From the NCBI GenBank assembly GCA_036394315.1, contig DASWFI010000089.1:1-27505 (forward strand): a stretch of DNA of 27,505 nt. Reading direction: 5' to 3'. Source of the stretch: DASWFI01 sp036394315. Lineage in GTDB: Bacteria > Patescibacteriota > Doudnabacteria > UBA920 > O2-02-FULL-48-8. Positions 1 to 7,153 of the stretch are shown piece after piece (position 1 is the first letter of the stretch; every line of letters begins with the position of its first letter). The notes beneath the pieces were generated by a model. It ran no database searches and was not told the DNA's origin. It saw only the letters and a list, made by a program, of their open reading frames with translations. The translations under genes were made by a program, and so were the position numbers.

Positions 1-138
1 TTACCAGTGAATGTTAAGATATTTAACAAAGAACTACCCCGGTATATTAATTATTACAACCAGGACAGATTACATATGGGATTAGCCTTCAAAACCCCGG
101 CGGCGGTCCTAAAAGGTTTCCAAGCTATTGGTAGTTGA
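1..138 (+). CDS. C-terminal end of a DDE integrase-core transposase (cut by window edge)
   Basis: Frame 1 is open from the first base to a TGA at 136-138 and encodes 45 residues. The pattern is an F-N-K-E-L helix, then Y-I-N-Y-Y-N followed by R-L-H and a final K-T-P-A-A-V-L. This YYNxxRxHxxLxxxTP signature is the conserved C-terminal tail of the rve/rve_3 integrase core of IS481- and IS3-type transposases. The catalytic residues would lie upstream of the window, so neither activity nor family can be decided. No clear terminal inverted repeat of the element was recognised in the following 140 bases. Confidence 0.75.
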   Translation, partial: LPVNVKIFNKELPRYINYYNQDRLHMGLAFKTPAAVLKGFQAIGS

Positions 139-280
139 ACGCCTTGCACCAAACCTCAATAGCTTACGTTAGAACTAATTGTAATTGCCTTAAAAAACCA
201 ATGAAATTCAAGTTTTTGCCAAGAAATTAACTGTGGTTTAAAATTATATTAGACAATTTAACCAAGCTTTTGGCAAATCA

Positions 281-1456
281 GTGAAATTACGACATTACCT
301 GGTCGCCTCAGAAACCAACGATTATAAACCCTGGATTATTACACCTGCCGCATTGGCAGTGTTCTGCCTGGTTATTTGGAGTTTGAGGATAATTATTCCC
401 GCCACGGTCACCTTTGCCTCCCAATCCATCGATGCCACTGATCTCATGAATAAAATCAATGAACAGCGGACTCAGAGATTTATCCAGACTCTTAACACTA
501 ACTCCAAATTAACTGTGGCAGCTATGGCTAAAGCCCATGACATGCTGACACGAAGTTATTTCGCCCACATAGATCCGGATGGCAATTACGTCTGGCCGCG
601 GATTGAAGCCGCGGGCTATGTTCCCTACCAAACCCTCGGGGAAAACCTGGCCATGGATTTTACTTCCGCTGATGGAGTAATCAACGCCTGGATGAACAGT
701 CCCACGCATCGAGCCAACGTAGTAAATGAAAAATTTGTAGACCAGGGACTGGGGACAGTGGCAGGAAGTTATGAGACAAATCACGATACAATTATAGTGG
801 TAAGTTTGTTTGGTACTTTATTTAAATCAAGAAATAATACTTCACTAACTCCAGTACCTAAGTCTTCGCCTGCGGCAAAAGCCACACCCGCGCCTGCCGC
901 GCCCGTGATAAAAAATCCGCCAAATAAAACTTCTGCTCTAAAAATTTCCAATGACATAAAAGTCAAAAATACTTCATTGTCCGGACGAACCCTAGTGGAT
1001 GTGGACGTGGTCATCGCCGGCAGCCCGACTTTGGTCACTGCAATTCTAAAGGGTCAATCTATTACTTTGATTGACGGCAAAGTAACCGGCCAGTTTGTAG
1101 GAAGTTTTACTTTTGATCCCACTACAGATCTGCTGAAGCAGACTATGCACGTGGAAGCGCGCGACAAAAATGGGATAAAGGCAAGTTTAGATTATCCTGT
1201 AAGTATTCAGCCTCAAATTACTGATGCGGTAGTTGGCAACGCTCGCACAAATATACCAGTTTCAAATGAGGCCCAGATTATGAACGTCTTGCGCATTATT
1301 TTTGGCATCTTTGCCACCATCTACATGGGATTTCTGGCCTTGGACGCGATCATCATCCATCGCGCCAAAATAAAAAGAGAAGGGATACACCCGAACTCCC
1401 ATCTCTTAGTCTTCGCTCTCGTCGTCGCCATAACCCTATTTGCAAATTGGTTGTAA
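281..1456 (+). CDS. Membrane-anchored CAP/SCP-domain (CAP superfamily) protein
   Basis: A 391-residue protein starting at GTG; no convincing SD is visible, but this start keeps the hydrophobic segment at residues 18-40, a signal anchor. Residues 52-175 form a CAP/SCP (PR-1-like) domain: the HIDPDG motif gives His96, GENLA lies at 120-124 and the SPTHRANV block at 140-147, matching the conserved His/Glu cavity. A Pro/Ala-rich linker follows at about 190-215, then a beta-rich region. Two C-terminal hydrophobic segments (about 335-357 and 373-391) flank a basic loop. Bacterial CAP proteins are usually envelope or secreted proteins of unknown biochemical function. The layout suggests an extracytoplasmic CAP domain held by membrane segments at both ends. 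Confidence 0.85.
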   Translation: MKLRHYLVASETNDYKPWIITPAALAVFCLVIWSLRIIIPATVTFASQSIDATDLMNKINEQRTQRFIQTLNTNSKLTVAAMAKAHDMLTRSYFAHIDPDGNYVWPRIEAAGYVPYQTLGENLAMDFTSADGVINAWMNSPTHRANVVNEKFVDQGLGTVAGSYETNHDTIIVVSLFGTLFKSRNNTSLTPVPKSSPAAKATPAPAAPVIKNPPNKTSALKISNDIKVKNTSLSGRTLVDVDVVIAGSPTLVTAILKGQSITLIDGKVTGQFVGSFTFDPTTDLLKQTMHVEARDKNGIKASLDYPVSIQPQITDAVVGNARTNIPVSNEAQIMNVLRIIFGIFATIYMGFLALDAIIIHRAKIKREGIHPNSHLLVFALVVAITLFANWL

Positions 1457-1467
1457 TACTATTTCAG

Positions 1468-1485
1468 AATCCATGAGGGTTTTTT
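1468..1485 (+). terminator. Weak hairpin with T-run after the CAP gene
   Basis: AATCC and GGGTT pair around an ATGA loop (one G-T pair) and run into a T-tract, 11 bases after the CAP stop codon. The stem is only 5 bp, so this is a weak candidate. Confidence 0.4.
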
Positions 1486-1489
1486 GTGC

Positions 1490-1518
1490 TTGATTTTAGG
1501 ACTTTTTCCTGCTAATCT
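1490..1518 (+). promoter_or_regulatory. Sigma70-like promoter for 1543-1977
   Basis: TTGATT (1490-1495), a 17-base spacer and TAATCT (1513-1518) lie 24 bases upstream of the ATG at 1543. The same TAATCT -10 box with a 17-base spacer occurs in front of the AAA+ regulator at 11843. Confidence 0.6.
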
Positions 1519-1542
1519 GATTGCCAATACGCAGGAGGGATC

Positions 1543-1977
1543 ATGCGACAATTTGTCCGAGCAGTACTTGTGGTTGCCTTGTTTCCACTCGGGTTCGGCG
1601 TCGGTTACATGCGTGGCCGCATAGTTGAACAAAAAAATGTGTCCAGCATCACCCCTCTTCCGCAAAAAATATCCTGTGCGCAAATCTGGCGCTTCGAACG
1701 GGCGGGAGTCAGTGCCAACTGGTCAGTCAAAAATAGCTCAAGCCCGGATTCTGAAGCTATAGCTGACGAGCTGATTCTAGCCTTTATCATGACCATCGGT
1801 GCAGGTCTGGCAACTGGTCCGGAGGTGGCACCCTTCCTTTTGGGATCTTTAGCGGATGACATGGCTGCCACGACGCAAAAACATCTAGATCTGCTCAAGG
1901 AGCTCAAGGAGGAGTTATTAAAGTCGCCGAACCCTCGGCATGCTCGTCCCAAAGATATCAGGCGCCTATCTGATTAA
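1543..1977 (+). CDS. Hypothetical signal-anchored protein with strong SD
   Basis: 144 residues, not recognised. The start is fixed by GCAGGAGG four bases before the ATG. Residues 5-22 are hydrophobic with an Arg-containing N-terminus (R-Q-F-V-R), a signal peptide or anchor. A second apolar, Gly/Ala-rich stretch lies at about 72-100, and the C-terminus is a charged, Lys/Glu-rich amphipathic helix ending in basic residues. The gene is a one-gene transcription unit with its own promoter and a terminator folded over its stop codon. It is convergent with the long minus-strand operon. It looks GC-richer than its neighbours, a trait shared with the other lone strong-SD genes in this window. Confidence 0.7.
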   Translation: MRQFVRAVLVVALFPLGFGVGYMRGRIVEQKNVSSITPLPQKISCAQIWRFERAGVSANWSVKNSSSPDSEAIADELILAFIMTIGAGLATGPEVAPFLLGSLADDMAATTQKHLDLLKELKEELLKSPNPRHARPKDIRRLSD

Positions 1978-1991
1978 TAGACGCTTTTTTT
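1962..1991 (+). terminator. Rho-independent terminator overlapping the stop codon of 1543-1977
   Basis: GCGCCTAT (1962-1969) pairs with ATAGACGC (1977-1984) with one mismatch, loop of 7, then seven T. The TAA stop (1975-1977) lies in the loop and first stem base. Confidence 0.75.
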
Positions 1992-2907
1992 ATATCACTT
2001 TTTGGTTGAAATTGTGGCTGGCAAAAACAAACGACACGATAAAAATCATCATCGCCAGATACTCAAAGGCGATTTTTTTTGTAAGCGTATGCTCCAAATA
2101 ATGATGTAAAATTCCCCACATTGAATTATAAACAGCTAGCATGACTAGTCCCGCGGTCAGATATTCCACGCTCCAATTGCTGTAAACCCAAAGCGAAACT
2201 ATACCCATAGCCAGCGATATAATCGCGATCCAAAAAAATATGGAAAAATTAAGCAACCGATGCTGGAATAAGGCTTGATAAATCAGCAGGAAGGTCATAC
2301 TGACCACAGCTGAAAATAAAAAGCTGACATGGTACCCGAAATAAAACGTCACGCCCAAAACGGCAGAAAAAACTATAAACGCCGCATACAATTTTACCAA
2401 AGACAGGGCTTTGATCCAATGATCCTCATGCTCCAGCCGCCGGCTGATATGCTCTTTCATAAACCAGTACGCCACATTGAGAGCGAATGTAGAACAAACT
2501 ATAACAGTTTGCTTGAGTCCCATATTGAATGGATTTAAAAACATCAGTATCACTGTGGCCCAGTAAATGAACCCTGGCAAAACTAAATAATTTTGGTAAT
2601 GGCGCAAATATTCCCAGCGGCGTACATGTTCGATCCTGTCCACGAAAGCCATCTGAAGCATCTTCCAGCCCTGATGGTTTATTCTGGCATTGGCCAGCAC
2701 TCCCCGCTTTTTTAAATGAAGGTCAAAAAGAAAAGTCAGCCAGAAAATATGAAAAGCATAAACGTAAATCGCGACGTACAAACTACCCTTAAGCTGGTAA
2801 ATGCCGATTATATAACTCAGCGCTTCAAACCCCAAGAAAGCACCCACTGTAACTATAAGCGTGGAAAGTAATTTTTGTTTTCTTTCGTTAAATAGTGGTT
2901 TGTACAT
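1990..2907 (-). CDS. Polytopic membrane protein, function unknown
   Basis: 305 residues with about eight hydrophobic helices spread over the whole length, beginning at about residues 15-35 and ending at about 280-298. An aromatic-rich, His-containing cytoplasmic-looking loop (about 65-105) sits between helices 2 and 3. No catalytic motif was recognised and the family is unknown to me. It is the last gene of the minus-strand rml operon, 32 bases after rmlA, so a role in envelope glycan work is possible but is only inferred from position. Its stop overlaps the terminator T-tract of the convergent gene 1543-1977. Confidence 0.8.
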   Translation of the reverse strand: MYKPLFNERKQKLLSTLIVTVGAFLGFEALSYIIGIYQLKGSLYVAIYVYAFHIFWLTFLFDLHLKKRGVLANARINHQGWKMLQMAFVDRIEHVRRWEYLRHYQNYLVLPGFIYWATVILMFLNPFNMGLKQTVIVCSTFALNVAYWFMKEHISRRLEHEDHWIKALSLVKLYAAFIVFSAVLGVTFYFGYHVSFLFSAVVSMTFLLIYQALFQHRLLNFSIFFWIAIISLAMGIVSLWVYSNWSVEYLTAGLVMLAVYNSMWGILHHYLEHTLTKKIAFEYLAMMIFIVSFVFASHNFNQKVI

Positions 2908-2939
2908 TTGTTTTAACTATTCAGAGGTCGAGTAGGTTG

Positions 2940-3659
2940 TTAATTTCCTTTTAATTCTTTTTTTCTTGCTAACTCACTGGCCTTAAATAATGACTCGAAA
3001 GTTCCAGCGTCGATCCATTCACCTTTCAGAATATCTACCTTCAGCTCGCCTTTTTGCAAATAATAATTATGTAATTCGGTAATCTCAAGCTCCCCGCGTG
3101 CGGACGGCTTGGCAAGCCTTGCTGCTTCTACCACCCGGGAGTCATAAATATACAAGCCTGTAATGGCATAATCGGAGATTTTCACTTGTGGTTTCTCCGC
3201 GATCTCTACTGCATTCATTTTATCATCAAAACGGACTTGGCCAAAACGTTCAGGATCCGGTACTTCTTTCGCAAAAACGTGTCCGCCGCTTCTAAAATTT
3301 TTGATAGTATCTGAAACATCATCTTCGAAAATATTATCGCCCAAAATCATGCACACGCTGTCATCATCGATAAAATTTTCACCAATCAAAAATGCCTGGG
3401 CTAAGCCTTCCGGTTTGTCTTGCACCTCATAAGCAAATCTGGCGCCGAATTCTTTGCCGCTGCCGAGCAGCTTGAGATAATCTCCCGCATGATCTGGTGC
3501 GACTATAATCAAAATATCCTTGATCCCGGCTTTCAATAAAGTCTCAAGCGGGTACATAATCATGGGTTTATCGTACACAGGCAAAAGCTGCTTACTTGTC
3601 ACTTTCGTAAGCGGATGCAGTCTTGTCCCCGAACCGCCCGATAAAATTATTCCCTTCAT
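2940..3659 (-). CDS. rmlA: Glucose-1-phosphate thymidylyltransferase (RmlA), short form
   Basis: 239 residues. RmlA joins dTTP and glucose-1-phosphate to make dTDP-glucose, the first step of dTDP-L-rhamnose synthesis in the cytoplasm. The N-terminal nucleotide-binding signature G-G-S-G-T-R-L-H-P-L-T is at residues 8-18, followed by K-Q-L-L-P-V-Y-D-K-P. The LGDNIF block (about 106-111) carries the metal-binding Asp, and E-K-P and G-E-W-I-D-A-G-T motifs follow. It is shorter than the roughly 290-residue enterobacterial enzyme because the C-terminal extension is missing, as in many short RmlA-type proteins. ATG overlaps the stop of the DUF2007 gene as ATGA. rmlD, rmlC and rmlB lie upstream in the same operon, completing the pathway. 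Confidence 0.93.
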   Translation of the reverse strand: MKGIILSGGSGTRLHPLTKVTSKQLLPVYDKPMIMYPLETLLKAGIKDILIIVAPDHAGDYLKLLGSGKEFGARFAYEVQDKPEGLAQAFLIGENFIDDDSVCMILGDNIFEDDVSDTIKNFRSGGHVFAKEVPDPERFGQVRFDDKMNAVEIAEKPQVKISDYAITGLYIYDSRVVEAARLAKPSARGELEITELHNYYLQKGELKVDILKGEWIDAGTFESLFKASELARKKELKGN

Positions 3660-3868
3660 ATTGGTAATAGTTCCTTAGCTTTTTCTTCGTCTTCATCCCG
3701 GACCAAAAGTTCCCAAGTTTCGCCTGGCAAAGAACCACCTGCAATTTCTGTTCTGAGTCCGTGCAAGCCGCTGGGAGAAAGTTCTAATATTGATTTAATC
3801 TCCGCATTAGTCAAAATTTCCTGCATCATTTTTGCTTCTGGCTGTGATCCTGAATAAACTAATTTCAT
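3656..3868 (-). CDS. DUF2007-type small protein
   Basis: 70 residues from the ATG at 3868, which overlaps the rmlD stop codon (ATGA). A longer in-frame start at 3898 would run back into rmlD and is less likely. The pattern is a beta strand (M-K-L-V-Y), then E-A-K-M-M-Q-E-I-L, I-K-S-I-L-E, a Gly-rich loop, L-L-V-R-D-E-D and a final K-A-K-E-L-L helix. This ferredoxin-like pattern is typical of DUF2007, annotated as 'putative signal transducing protein' without experimental function. It is translationally coupled on both sides (rmlD upstream, rmlA downstream), so it may be a regulatory or accessory subunit. That role is inference. Confidence 0.75.
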   Translation of the reverse strand: MKLVYSGSQPEAKMMQEILTNAEIKSILELSPSGLHGLRTEIAGGSLPGETWELLVRDEDEEKAKELLPI

Positions 3869-4692
3869 GATAGATATTCTTTCAAAGCTTCGGTCCACGG
3901 CCTTAGCTGCATAAACTTCGTATTATTCAAAACTCCATATTGGGGTCGGACAGCCAATCGATTAAAATCTTTTCGTTTGCCTTCCGTGAGGTTCGCCTTT
4001 AAATTCTTGATTTTGAAAATTTCCTGCGCCCAATCATACCAGCTAGCCACTCCACTGTTGGTCAGGTGAAATGTGCCAAAAGGCTTTTTTTCTTCTACCA
4101 GTGCTCGGGTCGCTTGGGCTAAATCCAAGACATACGTCGGGCTGGCAAACTCATCCGTGATCCCTTTGATCTCTTTACCATCAGTTGCCAGCTTCAGCAT
4201 GGTGTCTACGAAACTTGGCTTGCCAGTTTCACTGTGCCGCCCATACAACCAAGCTGTACGAACCAGATAATAGTTCTCCGTGTTTCCAGCCAATTCCATT
4301 TCACCCATAAGTTTGGACTTAGCGTACATGGATTGAGGGTTGGGCTGATCATCTTCATTATACCCTTCCTGATTGCTTCCATCAAAAACATAGTTTGAGC
4401 CAAAATGAACCATAGTGGCGCCAATCTGGTTGGCCGCTTTGGCTATGTAGCCCACTGCATTACCATTAATCAATTCCGCGCCCGCTCGATCTTCTTCTGC
4501 TTTATCCACCGCATTGTAAGCCGCACAGTTGATTATCAAATTGGGTTTCAATTCTCCAATTTTTGCAGCAACTACTTGCTCATCCGTAATATCCAGCTCA
4601 TCGCGATCCCAGCCGGTCACTTCCATATCTTTGTACACATCCAAAAAGGTCTGCCCCAAACTTCCTTTTGAGCCTAAAATTAAAACCTTCAT
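3865..4692 (-). CDS. rmlD: dTDP-4-dehydrorhamnose reductase (RmlD)
   Basis: 275 residues from the ATG at 4692, whose A is shared with the hicA stop (TAATG). RmlD is the NAD(P)H-dependent last enzyme of dTDP-L-rhamnose synthesis. It is a short-chain dehydrogenase fold: the nucleotide-binding loop is G-S-K-G-S-L-G-Q (residues 7-14, GxxGxxG type), N-C-A-A-Y-N-A-V-D-K follows at about 59-68, and the catalytic Y-A-K-S-K (YxxxK) is in the middle. R-T-A-W-L-Y-G and the substrate-side G-T-F-H-L-T-N-S-G block are also typical of RmlD. It lies between the HicBA pair and DUF2007 in the rml operon. Confidence 0.93.
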   Translation of the reverse strand: MKVLILGSKGSLGQTFLDVYKDMEVTGWDRDELDITDEQVVAAKIGELKPNLIINCAAYNAVDKAEEDRAGAELINGNAVGYIAKAANQIGATMVHFGSNYVFDGSNQEGYNEDDQPNPQSMYAKSKLMGEMELAGNTENYYLVRTAWLYGRHSETGKPSFVDTMLKLATDGKEIKGITDEFASPTYVLDLAQATRALVEEKKPFGTFHLTNSGVASWYDWAQEIFKIKNLKANLTEGKRKDFNRLAVRPQYGVLNNTKFMQLRPWTEALKEYLS

Positions 4693-4877
4693 TATTGTAA
4701 CCACTTTTCTTTGGGAATCCCTGATTGTAGAATAATACCCTTTAAAGTTCGTTGTTTAAATTGATATCCTGTATAAAAATAATGGCTACCCTCAATGTGA
4801 TTGAGTGAGAAGTCATTATCTTTTAAAAACCTAACAACATCATTGAAAGTCCAATTAAAAATACCTCTGGGAGACAT
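4692..4877 (-). CDS. hicA: HicA-type mRNA interferase toxin (small)
   Basis: 61 residues, starting one base after the hicB stop. HicA toxins are double-stranded-RNA-binding-fold endoribonucleases that cleave mRNA. The pattern fits: W-T-F-N-D-V-V-R-F-L-K first helix, D-F-S-L-N-H first strand, then I-E-G-S-H-Y-F-Y containing the catalytic His of the GSH motif, and T-L-K-G-I-I-L-Q-S-G-I-P matching the conserved C-terminal helix. Its length is within the family range. The unusual point is the location: it is translationally coupled into the dTDP-rhamnose operon, its stop codon overlapping the rmlD start. Confidence 0.85.
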   Translation of the reverse strand: MSPRGIFNWTFNDVVRFLKDNDFSLNHIEGSHYFYTGYQFKQRTLKGIILQSGIPKEKWLQ

Positions 4878-4878
4878 A

Positions 4879-5205
4879 CTAAACGAAAGCTAAAGTTCTT
4901 CCAAATGTATAGACCGGAGTTTTGATTGAGCTCTCTTTACCATTCTTTGAGTTTTCAATCAATTTATTCCAAAGTCGTTCATATTCTTCGTCAGATTTTT
5001 GATTTAAAATTTGTGGACGAGATTTAATTTTCCGAGCAGATTTGACATAGCCTTTCATTGCTTCAAACAAAAACAATAACACTTCTTTTGGATCATCCCC
5101 AGACTCAATAATATTAAATTCTAAACCAACAGCATACCAAGTACTGTCTTCTTTAAAAACAATATAACGTACAGAACCTTTTTGTATGGTATTCTTATTC
5201 TTCAT
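4879..5205 (-). CDS. hicB: HicB-type antitoxin
   Basis: 108 residues. The N-terminal half (V-R-Y-I-V-F-K-E-D-S-T-W-Y-A-V-G, then E-S-G-D-D-P-K-E-V-L-L-F-L-F-E-A) is the partial RNase-H-like fold of HicB antitoxins, which bind and block HicA. The C-terminal half is a charged helix (E-E-Y-E-R-L-W-N-K-L) ending in a short hydrophobic tail. No helix-turn-helix or ribbon-helix-helix is evident, so autoregulation by direct DNA binding is uncertain. It precedes hicA, the reverse of the commonest hicA-hicB order, and lies 36 bases downstream of rmlC. That gap is larger than the others nearby and could hold an internal promoter. Confidence 0.8.
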   Translation of the reverse strand: MKNKNTIQKGSVRYIVFKEDSTWYAVGLEFNIIESGDDPKEVLLFLFEAMKGYVKSARKIKSRPQILNQKSDEEYERLWNKLIENSKNGKESSIKTPVYTFGRTLAFV

Positions 5206-5241
5206 AGTCAGTATTAGTATAATATATATTAAAATTCACGT

Positions 5242-5793
5242 CTATTGATACTTATCCTTCAACATCGGAGCATTACGGTCCTTTTCAGAAATAATCGCTT
5301 TATCCAAACTAATCGGCCATTGAATTGCCAAATCCGGATCAGCCAAATTTACGGATAAATATTTTCCTTCCGGAATCCAATGTGCGTTTACTAAATAAGA
5401 GTAATAAGTATCTGGTTCCAGAACTTGATAAGAATTGCCAACATACTGAGGCACGAAAACAGCTTTTTTCGGATCCATCACAATCGAAACTTTTTTCCCG
5501 AAATTATCTCCGGATCGCAAGTCGACAAAAACTGCATGAACTTTTCCAGAAATAGTTGAAATATATTTGTCCCAGGGTTCGGCATGAATTCCACGAGTCA
5601 CCCCCACAGTTTTATTATAGCCAATATTTTGCTGTACGGGGTTGAAACTTTCGGGAAAACCAGCTGCGACTAATTTCGCTTTCTGGAATTTCTCCTGAAA
5701 CCAGCCGCGCGCATCTTCGATCAGAGAAATATCAATCTCAAGAAGCCCGGGGATTTCAGTTTGCTTAATTTTAAATTCCGTCGTTTTTTCCAT
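5242..5793 (-). CDS. rmlC: dTDP-4-dehydrorhamnose 3,5-epimerase (RmlC-like)
   Basis: 183 residues from the ATG at 5793, one base after the rmlB stop. RmlC epimerises C3 and C5 of dTDP-4-keto-6-deoxyglucose in a cupin fold. Visible are D-A-R-G-W-F-Q-E-K-F (substrate-binding Arg/Phe region), Q-Q-N-I-G-Y-N, R-G-I-H-A-E-P-W containing the catalytic His, and D-L-R-S-G. V-P-Q-Y-V-G-N-S-Y-Q-V and Y-Y-S-Y-L-V carry the aromatic acid. The A-E-P-W in place of the usual Y-Q-x-P after the His marks a divergent subfamily. The flanking rmlB and rmlD support the function. Confidence 0.87.
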   Translation of the reverse strand: MEKTTEFKIKQTEIPGLLEIDISLIEDARGWFQEKFQKAKLVAAGFPESFNPVQQNIGYNKTVGVTRGIHAEPWDKYISTISGKVHAVFVDLRSGDNFGKKVSIVMDPKKAVFVPQYVGNSYQVLEPDTYYSYLVNAHWIPEGKYLSVNLADPDLAIQWPISLDKAIISEKDRNAPMLKDKYQ

Positions 5794-5794
5794 A

Positions 5795-6751
5795 TTATTT
5801 TTTCCACCACGATTCATTTTCTTGATACCAGTTCACGGTTTCTCCCAGGCCTTTTTCAAAATCAGTAACTGGTTTCCATCCCAGCTCTCTCTGAATCTTG
5901 CCGGAGTCTATGGCATAACGAAGATCGTGTCCTGGCCGGTCAGTCACAAATTCAATCAGGCCTTCGGATTTTTCTAAAATTTTAAGAATTGTTTTTACTA
6001 CTTCTAAATTGGTCTTTTCGCTCTCGGCTCCAATCAAATACGTTTCGCCTGACTTACCTTTTTTCAAAATCAAATCCACTGCGGAGTTGTGGTCTTGTAC
6101 AAAAATCCAATCCCGGATATTCTGGCCTTTTCCATAAACTGGAATTTTTTTGCCTTGAAGCGCAAAAATAATAGTTTGTGGAATTAACTTTTCAGGAAAT
6201 TGATACGGCCCGTAATTATTTGAACAATTGCTGATTGTTGCCTGCAAACCATAAGTGCGGACATAACTGCGCACCAAATGATCGGACGCGGCTTTGGATG
6301 CCGAATAAGGAGAAGATGGATTGTATGGAGTTTTTTCGTCGAATTTATCTGTTCCATGCAGGTCCAGATCACCAAAAACCTCATCAGTCGAAATATGATG
6401 AAAACGCTTTTTGTGCTTTACAGCCGCGTCAAGCAAGACCTGCGTTCCCACCACATTGGTCTGGATAAACATTGCTGGACCAAGGATGGATCGGTCCACG
6501 TGAGTTTCCGCCGCGAAATGAACGATAACATCGACTTGCGGAACTAATTCATTAACCACTGCCGTATCGGCGATATCACCTTTTACAAATTTAAAATGAG
6601 GATCATTTTCAAATTTCTTCAAGCTATCCAAATTTGCCGAGTAAGTAAGTTTGTCCAAATTTATAATTTCTGCGTCAGGATATTTCTCAAATAGATAATG
6701 AATAAAATTGGAGCCGATGAATCCCGCTCCGCCTGTAACTAAATATTTCAT
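5795..6751 (-). CDS. rmlB: dTDP-glucose 4,6-dehydratase (RmlB)
   Basis: 318 residues from the ATG at 6751, which overlaps the HIT gene stop as ATGA; an upstream in-frame ATG would extend it into the HIT gene and is rejected. RmlB converts dTDP-glucose to dTDP-4-keto-6-deoxyglucose with bound NAD. The extended SDR motifs are clear: T-G-G-A-G-F-I-G-S-N (NAD loop, residues 6-15), H-F-A-A-E-T-H-V-D-R-S, S-T-D-E-V-F-G-D with the catalytic Asp-Glu, S-P-Y-S-A-S-K (YxxxK), N-N-Y-G-P-Y-Q-F-P-E-K and R-D-W-I. Length is near the family norm. It is the first rml gene of the operon. Confidence 0.95.
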   Translation of the reverse strand: MKYLVTGGAGFIGSNFIHYLFEKYPDAEIINLDKLTYSANLDSLKKFENDPHFKFVKGDIADTAVVNELVPQVDVIVHFAAETHVDRSILGPAMFIQTNVVGTQVLLDAAVKHKKRFHHISTDEVFGDLDLHGTDKFDEKTPYNPSSPYSASKAASDHLVRSYVRTYGLQATISNCSNNYGPYQFPEKLIPQTIIFALQGKKIPVYGKGQNIRDWIFVQDHNSAVDLILKKGKSGETYLIGAESEKTNLEVVKTILKILEKSEGLIEFVTDRPGHDLRYAIDSGKIQRELGWKPVTDFEKGLGETVNWYQENESWWKK

Positions 6752-7152
6752 AGATGTTTCTTGATCTCCCCGGCAATTTCTGACCGAGTTTTGGGAGCAA
6801 TCTCCTGATGTGGCCACGGCTGAAGACCGTCTTTTCGGTATCGCGGGATAATGTGAAAATGCAAATGAAATACCGTCTGCCCTGCGGCTTCGCCCCGATT
6901 GGTGCTAATCGTAAAACCATCGGCTTGCAGGGCATGCTGAATCGCGACTGCAATTCTTTTGGCTTGCAATATAGCATCCGAGATGGCGGCGTCATCCGTA
7001 TCCACGATATCGGCTCCGTGAACTTTCGGCACTACCAAAGCATGCCCGCGGGAAACAGGCCGAATATCCATAAACGCCAGGACCTTATTGTCCTCGTAGA
7101 TTATATCCGCTGGAATATCGCCTGCAATAATTTTGCAAAAAATACAATCCAT
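6748..7152 (-). CDS. HIT-family nucleotide hydrolase
   Basis: 134 residues from the ATG at 7152. HIT (Hint-type) proteins hydrolyse nucleoside phosphoramidates or dinucleotides. The histidine triad H-L-H-F-H is at residues 96-100, preceded by the G-Q-T-V-F loop. The N-terminal C-I-F-C pair at 3-6 resembles the zinc-binding cysteines of many bacterial HIT proteins. Y-E-D-N-K-V-L-A-F-M-D-I-R-P and G-H-A-L-V-V-P-K are standard. The gene starts one base after the HtrA-like stop and overlaps rmlB, so it is part of the long operon. Housekeeping HIT genes are often found in unrelated operons, so context adds little. Confidence 0.9.
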   Translation of the reverse strand: MDCIFCKIIAGDIPADIIYEDNKVLAFMDIRPVSRGHALVVPKVHGADIVDTDDAAISDAILQAKRIAVAIQHALQADGFTISTNRGEAAGQTVFHLHFHIIPRYRKDGLQPWPHQEIAPKTRSEIAGEIKKHL

Positions 7153-7153
7153 A

